This document shows, in pieces, positions 9,120-22,214 of a stretch of 64,000 nucleotides of DNA. The stretch covers positions 418,725,819 to 418,789,818 of the forward strand of contig NC_066584.1 of the NCBI RefSeq assembly GCF_024323335.1, read 5' to 3'. The notes beneath the pieces are model-generated. The model did not search any database and was not told where the DNA came from. It worked only from the letters and a program-made list of their open reading frames with translations. The stretch is from Lathyrus oleraceus. Taxonomy: Eukaryota; Streptophyta; Magnoliopsida; Fabales; Fabaceae. The stretch's first letter is position 1; each line of letters opens with the position of its first letter. A program made the position numbers and the translations under genes.

Positions 9120-12100
9120 TGTCGCATCGCGCGAAAAACCGGCGGGAAAACAAGAACAACAGAGCCGCCACCGTGCGTTATTTATCCCAAAAGAGGGAAA
9201 GGAAACGCTAAGAGTAAACCTGGAAAGAACATGGTCTCGCGACCAAAGAGAATGGGTTCGAGAGTCGGTTATGCGAAGGGAAGGTATTAGCACTCCTACG
9301 CATCCGTAGTACTCTACGGGATCCACGCACAATAGGAAGGAAAATGGTTGCTAAAACACTGCTCAAAACACACACACACTGGCTGAAAGAGACACAAGAA
9401 ACTGACTGAAACTGACTCGGCAGGACATCGTATCCTGGGCCTACTTAGTCTATCAGGCATAGACATCAGAGTCGAAGTAGTTCGGACTGGGGAAACGACA
9501 CATGCTCGCTAGGGTATCGCATCCTATGCATACGTATCTCCTTGGACGAAGGAGAATCAGAGCATTCGTAGCTCGGCTGACACGCACACAAACAAATACA
9601 GGCAAAGGCAAACGTGGAGCCCGAATGCCAATCACTGGACTTACATCAGCATCCGAACCTAAACGCACACAGGAAACCAACTGCCAATCGCTGGACTTAT
9701 GTCGGACTCCAACCAGAACACACACAAGGGTGGTTAAGACACAGAGGGTGAAAAAGAAAAAGGGCGCCCGGAGAGATCAGCTCAATCTCCTGCCTACATA
9801 CTTCATCTGGTATGAAGATCAAGGCGATGTAGTTCCCTTACAGAGGGAAAAAGGACTAGCCTAACCAGATAACAGAGGGAGACACAACACTAGGGAGACT
9901 ACGACTCGAGCCTAGATGTTGTCATGCAAAGTCGTCCCTAAGTTAAGGTTTCTAGCTAACTGACACAGGGAGCCAGCCTATCCTAATCATGACTTGCACA
10001 GGAAGCAAGCCACACACGCACTTAACTTGCACAGGAAGCAAGCCAAGCAAAACCTAACTTGCACAGGAAGCAAGTCTAAACTAACCCTAACTTGCACAGG
10101 AAGCAAGTCAAACAAACATGCAAGCACAGATAGCACACACTATACACAAGCAAGTGGCTCAAACAAGGGTTAGGTTTTAGTCGATGGGTCATATCAACCT
10201 CAACAAACAAACCTCTGGAACTGGGTGAATGTGCTCTTAACCTTGCCATTGAGGGGCTAAGGTGAAGCAGATGAAAGGTGAGTGAAGATAAGACTTCACA
10301 GCTCTTATCCCTGGCCTGGGAGAGCTTAAGACAAGAATGTGTGGGTTCAGAAAGTGGGAACCCTTCTACACATTTGATACTGACTCAACTGTACGATTGT
10401 ACAAGATCTTGGGTTTGTATCTGCAATGCATCAACACAGTGGTGTGAGCAAAACAGAAGACACACTGAATAGCAGGGGATAGGTTGCTTATCCCTTGGGT
10501 TCTGCCAATTGCCTCTTCACTTAGGAGGTCTTTGACTCTATGCAAGGACAAAATTAACAATCACAAACATTGCCTCTCAAGGAGGACTTCAGACAGTTGC
10601 CTGGCCAAGTAACAGGCCAGGTCTTCCAGACTACATGAAGATAGAAAGTATACCTCAATGCAAATTGCTATTACAAGCAAAGCAAAGCAAAAGTTCACAA
10701 GGAACTGAGCAACTAAAGTACCTGAAACAGTCAAGCAGATGTTAGTATGCAACTTCAAAACAAAGCAAAAAGAAACAGACATCAACAGTCAGTCAGAAGC
10801 AAATGAATGTGCAAGGCACAAGGCTTAAGGCTTGAGAGCCAAGCCACCTACAAAACAAATAGGTTAGTCATGATAAAACAAGCAAACCCAATCAATTTGT
10901 ATTGGTCTCATTGGTCATTTGTTGGTCAACCTGAAAACATGAGCTCAAAGGTGAGTAACAGGACCACTAGGGCAAACCTAGGGTCAAAAATGAATGAGAA
11001 AGCCAAAACAGAAAGCAATGTCTAATCAAAATCAAATTCAAACATTTAGGAAGCAAACCCAATTGGTTTCATGTTCATATCATGCATCATCATCATTTCA
11101 TAAGCAAAAGAAGTCAAAGCATGGCAAATGAGAGCTCATAGAAGTCAACAGCAAGACTTGCATCAAAAGTCAACTCAAACATTTCCAAAAATCACCAAAT
11201 AAATCATGATTAATCACAACCCACAGCATGGTAAGCATGTCAAATTTCATCTCATTTGGACAAGTGGAAGGCAGTCAATGAAAATCAGAAAGTCAAAGCA
11301 ATTTTGAACATGCTTAAGGAAGTCAACCAAACATGCATCAACTTAGAAAAATCATAAATCAGAAATGGTGTATGATAAATGAATGGGACTAAAACCATGG
11401 CAAAGATGAGGATGTCTAGTTATCTCATGTAAAATTTCATGTCCATCTAATAAAGTATGAGAATTTCACAAATGAAATGGGAACATGTGTCACACAAAGT
11501 CAACATTTGACTAGACAGGAGAGAAAAATCTCAAACAATTAGGAAATGGCATAATTAATTCCGAGAAAAATCACAAGTCAACTATACATATAAGAGAAGG
11601 TTCATGCAAAATTTCACATCAATTGGAGGTCAGGAAGCATGTCAACAAAAATCATGAAATTGCATATCAATGGTGTGACACAAATTGTCACACCCTACTT
11701 CAAAAAATCATATCTCTCAAACCAGCAATGATAAATTCACAAACTCTACACCAAAATCACCATGAGTGTGTCTAGTTTAAGCACAAAAAATTTGGAAGCC
11801 ATTGGATAGAGTATCACCATTTCACAAATGTTTTGGCAAAGTGTACAAAATATGCATACATGTCACAAACCCTAATACCAATTAAAATTTACTCATCCAA
11901 AAAATCAACAAAAATCATGATAAAAAACTAGAGGTCCAGATGAACACAATGCAAAAAACCCCATGAAATTTGGATTAAAATTGGTGGAGTTATGATTTTT
12001 GTAAGTTGGATGAATCAAAGTGAAATAATTGTGAAAAAACAACATTATTCAATGTGACATGGGGTCCGGGAGTGGCAAACTTGTAATTACCCTTGCCACT

Positions 12101-13938
12101 TAATGGGACGCGGTCGTTTTGGGCGTTGAGAGGAAATGTTTTGATTGGCTGTACGGGAATGAAAGGCCATGCAACGTGAAAACGAGTTCTGGGCAATGAC
12201 ATGAAGAACTAGGGTTTTGCTGCTACAGTGAAACTTCATCTCTCCCAAAATCGTGGAAAATTAAAATGCCCAGAAATGTAAATTGAACACATCATGGTAA
12301 TCATCAAGCAACACACATCAACATTCCAAACTCCATTTTCATTAAATCGAGCTAAGCAAGAAGAAATAAGCAAAAACAAAATCGAGCATCAACCTTTAAA
12401 CCAACACAACTTTCAGTAAACTTAATCATTTTCAAAACTAAAACCATCAATGAACTCAGCATCAAGAGACCTATCTAAAGCATGCACTAATTTAACAAAA
12501 TAAGGAGGTCGAATCCTTACCAAATTTGATGAACAGTTGTGATACAGTCGTTGTTTGATGTTTTAAGCTCGAAACAGCTCCCCTATGGACCTCCAAATGA
12601 TGGATGATGAAGAATGTTTGGCTTGAAATGGCTTGGTTTGGCTCTAAATAGCTTCTGCCATTAATGAAGCTCTTCCAAAACAGTCCATGAACATGGCTTT
12701 ACAGCTGCAGAATGATGGTTGAAACAGGTCCACAATGTTGTATGGATGTTGTTTTAGGCAAGGTAATGTTTAGTTCTTTGAGAGTTTTTGACAGGTTTTG
12801 AAAAAATGCAAAAATGTGAAAAATGCCAATTGAGAGAATGAGAGTTTTCTGTTGGTTTGTGTGGCTGCCACTAGGGTTTCATTTGACAGAAAATCATGAT
12901 AAAATCTGCTGTTTGATGTTGCTTGTGGTACTGAATCAAAGGCCATGAAAATGTGGGATGTGGTTGGTAAAAGTGTACTTTTCTTTCCAATTTTCAAGCA
13001 AGTTAGCATGGGTGTATGTACTGCATAAAAATGATCTTGCAACAAGTCATAAACCACATTTCTGAACTTTTTCAATTGGCCAAGTGGTTTAAAAATGATT
13101 ATTTTGAAAAGTCAAAATTCAACTCACTTGAAATTAATTAAGGCAAGTTCAAAAATGCCATTTTGATCCATAAGGTTTTGGTACATGAAAGTTACATTTT
13201 TGGAAAGAGGGGATCAAATGTGACTTGTAGGAAAAAACCCCACCCAAATTGGCCAAATGGTTTGAGAGATATGGCCTTTTGAAGTTCAAGAATTTCTGAA
13301 AATGATTCGATCATAACTTGCCAACCATACATGGGAATTGAGAGTTCTTGGACTTTTTGGAAATGGGAGAACAAGATCTTCAACTTTCATGTTGGGCAAA
13401 AATTCATTTGAAGCTTGTATCATGATGTAAGTTTGAGGATCAAGACTTTCCATTTTTGGTAAGTTTCAGTTACAGGTCCAGTTTCCATTTTGGAAATTTC
13501 TGATCTGGCTTCAAATTCTTCCATGATGGTGTTTGACATGATATATGAGGCCTATATGGACATGAATGAGACCTCTCAAACCAATTCCAATCATCAAATC
13601 ACTGATTAAATGGACAGTTGACCAATAGTTGACTTTTAGGGTTTCTGACTGACTGTGCATTGACTGATGACTTCTGAACATCCAATCCTTGACCAAAACA
13701 CTTCAAATGGACCCCCAAGTCATGTGAACATGTTGGACCAACCCTAGGGCCTTGGCTCCTTGAGAATTGTGCTTGCTTGCTTGACTGACTGATCTCCTGA
13801 CCAGTTTGACCTAATTCTCTTGATTGGCTTGCACTTGAGGCAAATGGGACAATGCAATGCTATGCAGTGGACCATGTTATGGTATGACCTAATATGAGAA
13901 TGTATGTACAATGATAGGTGCAAATTTGAGGTGTTACA
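9120..13938 (-). mobile_element. 5' LTR of Ogre-1 (about 4.8 kb)
   Basis: The plus-strand span begins TGTCGCATCGCG next to the PBS and ends GAGGTGTTACA, so the element-sense LTR begins TGTAACACC and ends in CA. Its U5 end (9165-9330) aligns by eye with the U5 ends of the LTRs at 34534-39529 and 46137-50912, including a polyadenylation-like AATAA run and a PBS-like block. The 4819-bp length fits Ogre LTRs. No gene is visible inside, and short open frames in it are not conserved. Confidence 0.88.
9991..10108 (-). repeat. Short tandem array inside the Ogre-1 LTR
   Basis: Four copies of a near-identical 19-20-base core (ACTTGCACAGGAAGCAAG) are spaced 32-33 bases apart. The core is itself a partial dyad (CTTGC...GCAAG). 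It lies in the U5/R part of the LTR. Confidence 0.8.
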
Positions 13939-14259
13939 TCTAGGATGACTTCTTCTTCATCACTTGAAACAGAGAAGTTAAGTTGACTTTGCTGACGTCC
14001 TTCAGTTCAAGGTCGGAGGTGGTCATTATCTTCTTGTTTCTTGAGAAAACAGACGGGGGTAAGGAATCATTGTCACTACCACTAGTGTTATCACAACCAT
14101 AATTAATGGAACTCTCGCAACTTCCAAACACGCTTAGTTACACTATTTTATAGTCAATTGTCCCACAGGGACGCCTATAATTCCTATAACACTAGTTACG
14201 CAAGGATATGCACTCATTACAAGTTAAGGGTTCTATCAGGTTTCCATTCTCGTATAAAT
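13939..14259. other. Unassigned sequence flanking Ogre-1
   Basis: Contains a short minus-strand open stretch (13940-14131) rich in Ser and Asp with no domain I recognise. It could be a remnant of an older gypsy polyprotein, but I cannot support that. Confidence 0.3.
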
Positions 14260-15000
14260 CTCTAATTATCACCATAAAGAAAAAGGGAAATACAAATTGA
14301 ACCAGTACCCATAAAAATGAGGAGCTTGACTTGTGAAAATTCAAGTGTTGTTGGAGAAGACTGAAGGGGCTTTTGAGGACTTCGGTAAAATATATGTGAA
14401 AAGGTGAAAGGGTTACGGGTGAATCCCTTTAATAGAGGTGGGAAGATAGGGGTAATCAAGGGCCTCATAGGTTTCTCATTAGATGTAAAAGGGCTATGCA
14501 CGTTGTTAACACATGTGAAAGAGTAAGGAAAATTTGGAGTCCCAAGGTTAAATAATCATTGTTAGCATTAAATGTCTCACACACTTTTTCTCATCCCACA
14601 ATTAATTAGGAATTTCACCCAGTTGACGTACAAATCACATTGTTGACACTTCGACACATGTTCCATAGTCTCCCATATACAAAATTCACTTTACGCACAA
14701 GGGATTCACCTTTTATATAAGGGAGTCCCTTCACACTTGAGGGACTCATTCGGATATAAGACAAGACTAAACCATTTTATTCTTTCCAAACCCTCGCGCT
14801 TAAGGAATAATGTATTGGTATATTTTTAGGGGGTCTATGAGAGGTGACGAGAGTGATGTACCACCCCGCCATAAGGACCTCATGAACGCCCCTTTAGAGA
14901 TCGACCTCATATTTATCAGATGTGTTGCTCCTTTATTGAATGTGTCGTTTATTTCTGGAATAACCCTCCTAACATGGGGAATAAGGAAGTGACATGTCTA
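14260..15000 (+). repeat. Possible decayed Ty3/gypsy LTR fragment
   Basis: On the plus strand there is a TATA-like ATTTATATAAGG run near 14710-14720, followed by AGGGACTCATTCGG and CCCTCGCGCTTAAGG blocks. That arrangement is what I know from LTR promoters of Tat-type gypsy elements. It may belong to the remnant at 21200-26400, but no matching second LTR was found, so this is weak. Confidence 0.3.
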
Positions 15001-18000
15001 CATTATGTATGATGTATAATGAGTCATGGGGATGTTAACTACGCTTCCCTGGATATCAGGAGATTAGTTCTCCATTTCCCCCTCTTTTCATAAATTGTTA
15101 CTATTTTCGATGGGCATAGGATTCAGGCTCAATTCAGTAATAAATACCTCAACAGTGAAGTTAATGGGGACAATTTGATTCTCACACAGAAAACCACATA
15201 CACATGGTTTCTCATCACCTACGTGAGTTAACTCTCAATGCCACAACATACCTTAAAAACCTATGACAACCCTTAATCCTAATGGGTTCTCACGTATTAT
15301 ACTTTTTAACAAGTACACAATGGTTCTTAGTCTTTTCCTAATTGGTTAATCACTAAACAACCTGCTCATATTAATATAATAAAAAATACATTATTCCCCC
15401 CACATGTGATAAAAATCATCTGGTTTTGAATCATTATATCACTCGAGAGATTTATTTTCAAGATGTTTATGCTTCAAATGTTACTCCTAATCAACTTGTT
15501 GGATGAGGGAATAAAATTTGGTGTAATATGATTTCTTTTACCAAAATATTGATAATTTAGAAAATTCTTAATGTCATCTTGTCTATTGATGACAATCTCA
15601 GAAATATGAGTTTTATTACAGTATTATGTTGTAGCTATTGCACAAATGCTTTTGAATATAGTCATCATCTATTTTTCGAGGGCTCTTTTTTTCTTGAGAG
15701 ATCCTTAGACCTCACCTAATGTATAATCTTCTTTCCCAATGAATAAAAATTAGAGCTCACAACTTAAGAATTTAATACTACGAAGAATTACTAATATTAT
15801 TTCTAATGTTTGATTTTACATGAGCAATATTTCAATTTGACAATATTGCTCAAAGTAATATGGATATCGTAAGAAACATCAACTTCTCCTCCTTTCTTTC
15901 TATTTATTAACTTTTTTGAGTATTTTCTTAAATTCTCTTAAAAATTTTTTTTGAATTTTTCTTTTTTTGAGAAATGACCATTTTTTTTGGATTATCTTTG
16001 AAAAATTATTTGAATTTTTCATTGTTTGAAAAATTAATTTAGGTGATCAAACGACCATTATGGAATTCCTTTTGGAGAATTATTTGAATTTCTCTTTTGA
16101 GAAATTATTACGACGCATCTTTATACGACATACTACAAGTGATATTTATATCAATTTGACTGATTTTTGTACCATAAGATAATTTATTTCTAGATCAATT
16201 ATCTATCATACAAATCGTAATCATACAATATAGAACCTAATTGTTTTATCCTAGAGGCATCATGATTCTGTCTAATATAATTTTAGACAGTATCGCGAAA
16301 CGTTTTAAATAAAACTATTTAGTTCGTGACTTGAACCGATAATTTATTCGTTGATAATTTTTTAAAATCGTAAAATTATATATATAATTTTGAAAAAAAA
16401 ACTACTGATTTTGTTTTTGTCCACACTATTTATAAAAAGTAGAATTGTAAAATAAAAAGTTACAAACAAAAAATTAAAACTCCCATAAATAACATGAACA
16501 CTTAATACCTTTATATTTATATATATTTGCTGGAAAGTACTAGTAATCTTTTAAAATAATTTATTTTAGAGTTGAAAAGAGAGTACATTTGAGTAAGCAT
16601 GGAATATTCTTTCTTTTGGTGCCGACAGTCGACACTTACAAATGGATCAACTAGCAAGCAACTGCCATTCAAATGGGTCCCAACTAACTCCCAATCACAC
16701 CGCCCATATTATCCGCTTCCTTTTTCTTTTTTCTTTCGATGAAAATATTTTTCCATTGACATTATCTTTCAACTTAGTATTTTTCACATAAAGATATTTA
16801 GCTGAGTAATATCTCACTGTTTTCTGATGGAGGTTTATATAAAGTATTGGTAACATGTGACTATGCACGAGATTTTGATTCAAACCTTACATCCTATTTT
16901 GATTTCTCACTTCTAGAATGAATCATAATTCATCATCATAATACATCATAATTGTTAATTATAATAATAAGTAGAGATTTATAATAATCACTAATAACTA
17001 ATGTATCTAACACTATTATATATCTAATACAACTATTTTAAAAATCAACAAAATTATTTTTTTAATTTTATTTTAATATTTTAAAGTATATTTTTAAGAC
17101 ACTCGTTATTTTTATTATTATTTATTTTGAGAAGTAAAATTTATATCAAAATTTTCAATTTTCCATTTGAGAAGATGGTGATTTTTATTCTAAAAAAAAT
17201 AAAACATAACTACTATTAATTAACTTTTTTTAAATTTTATTTTATAATTGTAAACTAAATAATTGTTTTAAATATTTTTAAAATTATAAAAAATTTACTG
17301 AACACATTTGTGAAAACAATATATTTCTGTAATAGAAATTTTAGAAAAGTTAATTTAAAAATGAAATTTTAAATTATGAAATAAGCACACACGGGTTAAT
17401 ATATATATAATATAATATTTTATTTATTTATTTATTTATTGGTAATATGAGACTTAACTATTGATATTTGTACTCAACAATCTAACATAGGATCCAATTT
17501 CCTGGAAGCATGACTTTATTTCAAAATTGTTAAAGTTATTAAAGCAATATAAATGTTATACTATCCATATCCAAATCTTTTGAGCTTTTAGCATTTTGTT
17601 TTTTTAAGCAAAACTGACATTCAATTTTCCAACTATAGATTTTTATGATAATAATGAGAAGAATTTATAAAATAAAATAAAAACATTATAAAGCAAGTAT
17701 GTATTTTGAGTTAAATAATTTTTAAAATTTGTATACAAAAGATATTAAACTATTTAAAATCAAGTATAATGAGGATAATAGATTTTTGTTTTCTCCCAAA
17801 AGCAATGGATACTCGACATGTAACCAACCGACGAATTTGTGGGTCTACCTAATAGACGTTTATGTATCTATCATTGAGCTTTGTATTTAATGACAAAAAT
17901 AAATTATCCATTTTTTCTAAATGCTGTCTTTATTATTTCTGTTTGATTATCCATTCATATCAACAAGGAAGTAATTCAAAACTAAAATTGTAAGGAATAG

Positions 18001-19317
18001 TAATTCCATCAAATAAAGTTAATATAAGCTTTAATAAAAAAGAGAATTATATATGAATTATGCATAAAGTTTACTTCTTTAATGTCTTTGAGAGAACCGA
18101 AATCATGATTTATACGAATTATACTCCATATGCTAGAATAGAAAAAGAGAATTATATATGCTTTTATGCATAAAGTTTACTTTTTTATTGTCTATTGATC
18201 CTTCAATTTCAATCTTATACTTTTAATATAAAAAATGTATTCATGTGAACACTTAATTTCATAAGGATAATTCACGTGTTTATATTGCAATAAAAAATTA
18301 ATCATAAATAAATAATATTTCTCTTATCTCTATTATAATATTTATATTTATTTTTAATTTAATTAAATAATTAATCTAATTAAATTTTTATAAATTTAAA
18401 AATATTAATTATTTACATTTTTTAAAAATTATTAATTTATAGATATCAATAATTTATTTATATTAATAAATGTTGGTAGAGTTTTAAAACCCTGGATCAC
18501 TCGGTTACTCAATAAATTAGTATCCAATATTACATTATTTGTTTGATTATGAGAAAAATTTATATAAAATTGGGACTCTAACTCGGATCAGTTGCCTTAT
18601 AACAAATATTTAATTAATTAATAGTTTTTATTAAAAAATGTTATAAAAAAGAAAAAGATTTCATAATGAAAACGTGATGGAGTAATAATAAAAAAAATGA
18701 AAAATATTAAGGAGTGAATCTATAATAACTTAAGAGTAATTTAAGGCACAAGTTAAGACATAAATATAAAAATAAATTCTTGAAAATTGTGTATTAAATT
18801 TAATAGAAATTTATTATTAACAATCTTATTTATTTTTTTAAAATAAATTTTTTATTTATAAATTTTTTAACCTGTGTTCTTGGGGCACAAATTAGAATTA
18901 TCCCTAACTTAATTAAAAAGGGAGGTGATGGTTTTTAAAGAACCGATTGGATTCACTTAGTTAAAATAACCTAACCCATCATTATCTTCTAACAAGTGAG
19001 AGTAGGGTGGGTCATAGGTGAGGAGGCCCTCCTAAATAGTGGGTGAGATAGATTCCAATGTCATTAATATGGAGTAGATACTTGTTGAAGCTCGTTTTTG
19101 GTAATCATGGTTCAATAAATTGGAAGATATGTAATTAATTCTTCAAATTTAAATATGGGCAACGAAATATGCGATTCAGCTGAGCATATCACAAATTCAA
19201 TTCATAATTAAAATTTTGATTTTTATATAAATTAACTATTTTTTAAATTATACTATTTTTTTACTCAAATTAAGTAAATTTATAATACTATCAAACAACT
19301 TCATACTACACGTGAAA
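15001..19317. other. AT-rich intergenic DNA without a recognisable gene
   Basis: Very AT-rich, with many stops in all frames and long A and T runs. I see no conserved protein blocks. A weak inverted repeat (arms near 18738-18755 and 18868-18883, TTAAGGCACAAGTTAA-like) could mark a small MITE, but the match is imperfect. Confidence 0.5.
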
Positions 19318-20079
19318 TGTGCAGGTTTTTTTTTCCACTAAAGAGCATTGGATATTGTGAGAAACACATCACATACTCAACTAAAATCTTAAGGTGATAG
19401 ATGAGTGGATTCTCTCAATTATAAATTTCAAGTCTTCGCATTTCCAACCAATGTGGGACGGACATAAATCCTCTCCTACTACTCTCTCATGTTTTTCATG
19501 TTGCTCCAATCTTAGCCATTTATGCAGTAATTAATATTAATTACTTTTTATATTTGACCAAAATGAGTGGCTGAGATGGAGCAGGACCATTCAACCACTG
19601 CAGAGGATCCATGTCCATGTGAGACTATTACTCACACTTGATACATTCTCAACACTTCTCCTCAAGTATGAGCCCACAATGCCCCCCTCAAGTGAAAGCT
19701 CTTTTTTACTTCCACAAACTATTATACCGCACAGAACGTTTCTTATTCACCACCCTGACGCCGTTAACACTCTTCAACAAAACACCTTTTATTCACCACC
19801 CTTGTGGCGCCGTTGACTTTGATACAAGTAAGTCGGTCCCTTTCTCGAACCAAAGACTCTGATACCATTTGTTGGGGGAGTTTTCACTATGGAGCATTGA
19901 ATATTGTGAAACTTATTCTTTTTAAAGCAACATCTTTGTGAGAGACACACCACATATTCACCCAAAACTTTAAGGTGATATGTGAGTGGGTTCTCTCACT
20001 TATAAGTTCTCAAGTCTCCATATTTCCAATCAATGTGAGACTATTACTCACACTACTCACACTTGATACATTCTCAACA
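19318..20079 (-). mobile_element. TRIM element (miniature LTR retrotransposon)
   Basis: Two related terminal repeats flank a 215-base interior. The right repeat (19870-20079, 210 bp) begins TGTTGGGGGAG and ends CTCAACA. The left repeat (19318-19654) shares the GAGCATTG...ATATTGTGA, CTTAAGGTGATA and TTACTCACACTTGATACA blocks and ends in the same CTCAACA, but contains a MITE and lacks about 35 bases. Next to the right repeat, 19855-19867 reads TGGTATCAGAGTC on the minus strand, an initiator-Met PBS; next to the left repeat is a purine tract on the minus strand. The element is therefore minus-oriented and too short to code for anything. No clean 5-bp target duplication was found, so the outer ends are approximate. 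Confidence 0.78.
19460..19616. mobile_element. 157-bp MITE with 9-bp target duplication (Mutator-like)
   Basis: Terminal inverted repeats GGACATAAATCCTCTCC (left) and GGACATGGATCCTCTGC (right, complemented) match at 14 of 17 positions. They are flanked by ATGTGGGAC (19451-19459) and ATGTGAGAC (19617-19625), a 9-base duplication with one change. The other TRIM LTR has this site only once (ATGTGAGAC near 20034), an internal empty-site control. A 9-bp duplication is typical of Mutator-like elements. Confidence 0.75.
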
Positions 20080-21199
20080 AGATGGACAACAAAACTTAAA
20101 TATGCATGTACTTGTTTAAATATGTTATGTGTTTGATAGGGAAAACTTATTTTGATTTGATTTGAGTTTGAGTTTCTTTTAATTTTCTAATATGGAAATG
20201 AGACGGGTAATGAGAACATTAATATCCATATCACATTGATAATTTGAAATATTTTTTTATAATTTAGAACATTAATTATTTGATTAGTGATGAATATTTT
20301 GATTTGTATTTTATTATTTGAAATGTATGTATGGATTTTTTTAGAATTTTTTAAATTTATTATTTATAATGTAGTTAGAGTCCGAGGCAAATTATAGGTT
20401 TGAAGAAATGAACTATTTCAACTTTTTAATTGGTTTCAATACGGGAATGGGTTGGGCGGAGATACTCAAATCTATTGGAAACTTGTTTTGGGTTTAATTA
20501 TTTGTCTCTGTTTGAGCTTGGGACATGGAACAAGTATTTAACCGAGATCAATTTTGATACCGACAATGTAAAAATTGTCCTTGTCTTGTCATGTTGCCAT
20601 GTTTTATCTTCTTTCAAACCACTTTGCCCTTACATGCCTCATACATGGGGTTGTGGAATGTCGTGAATATTGCAGTATGTTAAAGTTTGTGGAATACATG
20701 AAAAGTCTTAAATCAGAGCCAACAAGGTGATCATGTGCCCAATACGTGGGAGATTTTTCCATGTCACGACACTTCCTCAAAAAGAGGCCACCTACTACAA
20801 TCCCTGATGGAGTAGGTCAAGCTGTTTGAATCCAAGAGAAAATATTAAAGGTATTACACATTTCACTAGGTCTGAAAGGCTATATATACATATATCTAGG
20901 GTTAGGCCAACTTATCATTTTTTTTCATAAATGGCTAACTAAAGACCTCTTGCTTAACTTAACGCATGCATGGTCACTACTAATGTACTCGTAGAAAGTA
21001 TTATTGGCATCCATTATGGTGTCAGATAAAACATTCATGGACCTCTTATTTTCAACAAGAGTTTTGCTTAATAAGTCTCTATTTGATAATGGTGGCCACA
21101 TACATTTCACAATCCTTTGGAAATTTGGAAGCCTTGGAGGAGAGGCATCCATCTACAGATAAACTGTGCCACTATAATGGAACCTGTAGGAAGTCGTCC
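20080..21199. other. Intergenic DNA, no recognisable gene
   Basis: No conserved coding stretch is visible. The 3' part (about 20900-21199) may be the very degraded 5' end of the gypsy remnant that follows, but I cannot read protein there with confidence. Confidence 0.4.
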
Positions 21200-21834
21200 A
21201 AACAATCCAACAACAACGAAAATAAGGAAACAAATACTATGAGGGCGTAAAGATTGAAGACCCCTGCCCCTCTCTTCTGAAATCTAGGATGCTTATGTCC
21301 TAGAGAAATTCAAGTTGCCATATCTAGTAATTTTTGATGGGAAAAACTCCCCTTAAGAGCATGTCACTGGTTTCAACACATAAATGGTAATCATAGGTGA
21401 TGTAAAATCACTTATATGGAAAATACTCTCTAGAACCTTTAAGAAGGCAGCCTTGTGTTTGTGGATATATGTGTTATGCGCGTATAATCATCAGTTGGTT
21501 TTGATGATGACAATTGTCAAATCGGTTTACCTATCAAACTATGATGGCAAATGTCAAGTACGTTCAACTATCAAAGGACGAGTTGATTACAACTTTTAGT
21601 GGATTCTAACGATGACATCTATTAATAGAAAGATAACCTAAGCCTCATCAATCAGGCGTTTCAAGTTCCAATTGAAGTGTTAGTCAATGTTGAATTAAGC
21701 AAAGGAACATGATTATCTAAAGTTACGGAAAATAGAAAGTATAAAAGCTCGCTTGATCTTGTGTGTGTTTAATTCTTTTAGAGTGACCAGTTAAATTTAT
21801 AAAAGGAACAAGAATAAGTCTTGAGGTACTAAGG

Positions 21835-21934
<100 letters not shown>

Positions 21935-22214
21935 TAGTCTTTTCAAAACTTCTTTCATCATTTGATAAAATAACTTAAAACCTTTTCAAACACGTACTTG
22001 ATTAATAACTAGCTTGATTAATCAATTAAGAAGGTATTTTACACTAGTTAGTCGATTACCACATTAAGATTAATCAATTAAACCAATTTGTAACACGTTT
22101 TAATCAATCAAATGAGCTTTTAATCAATTAATGACATCAAGTTTATAAACCTTCCGCATTTGGATGAATTAATCGATTATCAGGTATGGTTAATCGATTA
22201 AATCATTTATTAAG

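Larger units (their letters stand above)
1..13938 (-). mobile_element. Ogre-like Ty3/gypsy retrotransposon (Ogre-1), 5' part, truncated by window start
   Basis: Read on the minus strand the order is 5' LTR (9120-13938), PBS (9100-9117), ORF1 (6647-8287), gag (from 6236), protease, intron (2671-2923), then RT, RNase H and integrase leaving the window at base 1. The 4.8 kb LTR, tRNA-Arg-type PBS, ORF1 before gag and intron between protease and RT together are the known hallmarks of Ogre elements of legumes (Tat lineage). The 3' UTR and 3' LTR lie outside the window. The base run just outside the LTR is TCTAG (13939-13943), which should recur beyond the 3' LTR if it is the target duplication. 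ORF1 and pol are open, whereas gag-protease carries several frameshifts. Confidence 0.9.

Noticed and set aside
18722..18905. Small MITE with GGCACAAGTTAA-type arms
   Set aside because: The inverted arms match only in part and no duplication could be found.
19313..20084. 5-bp target duplication for the TRIM
   Set aside because: The flanks (TGAAA and AGATG) do not match, so the outer ends may have decayed.
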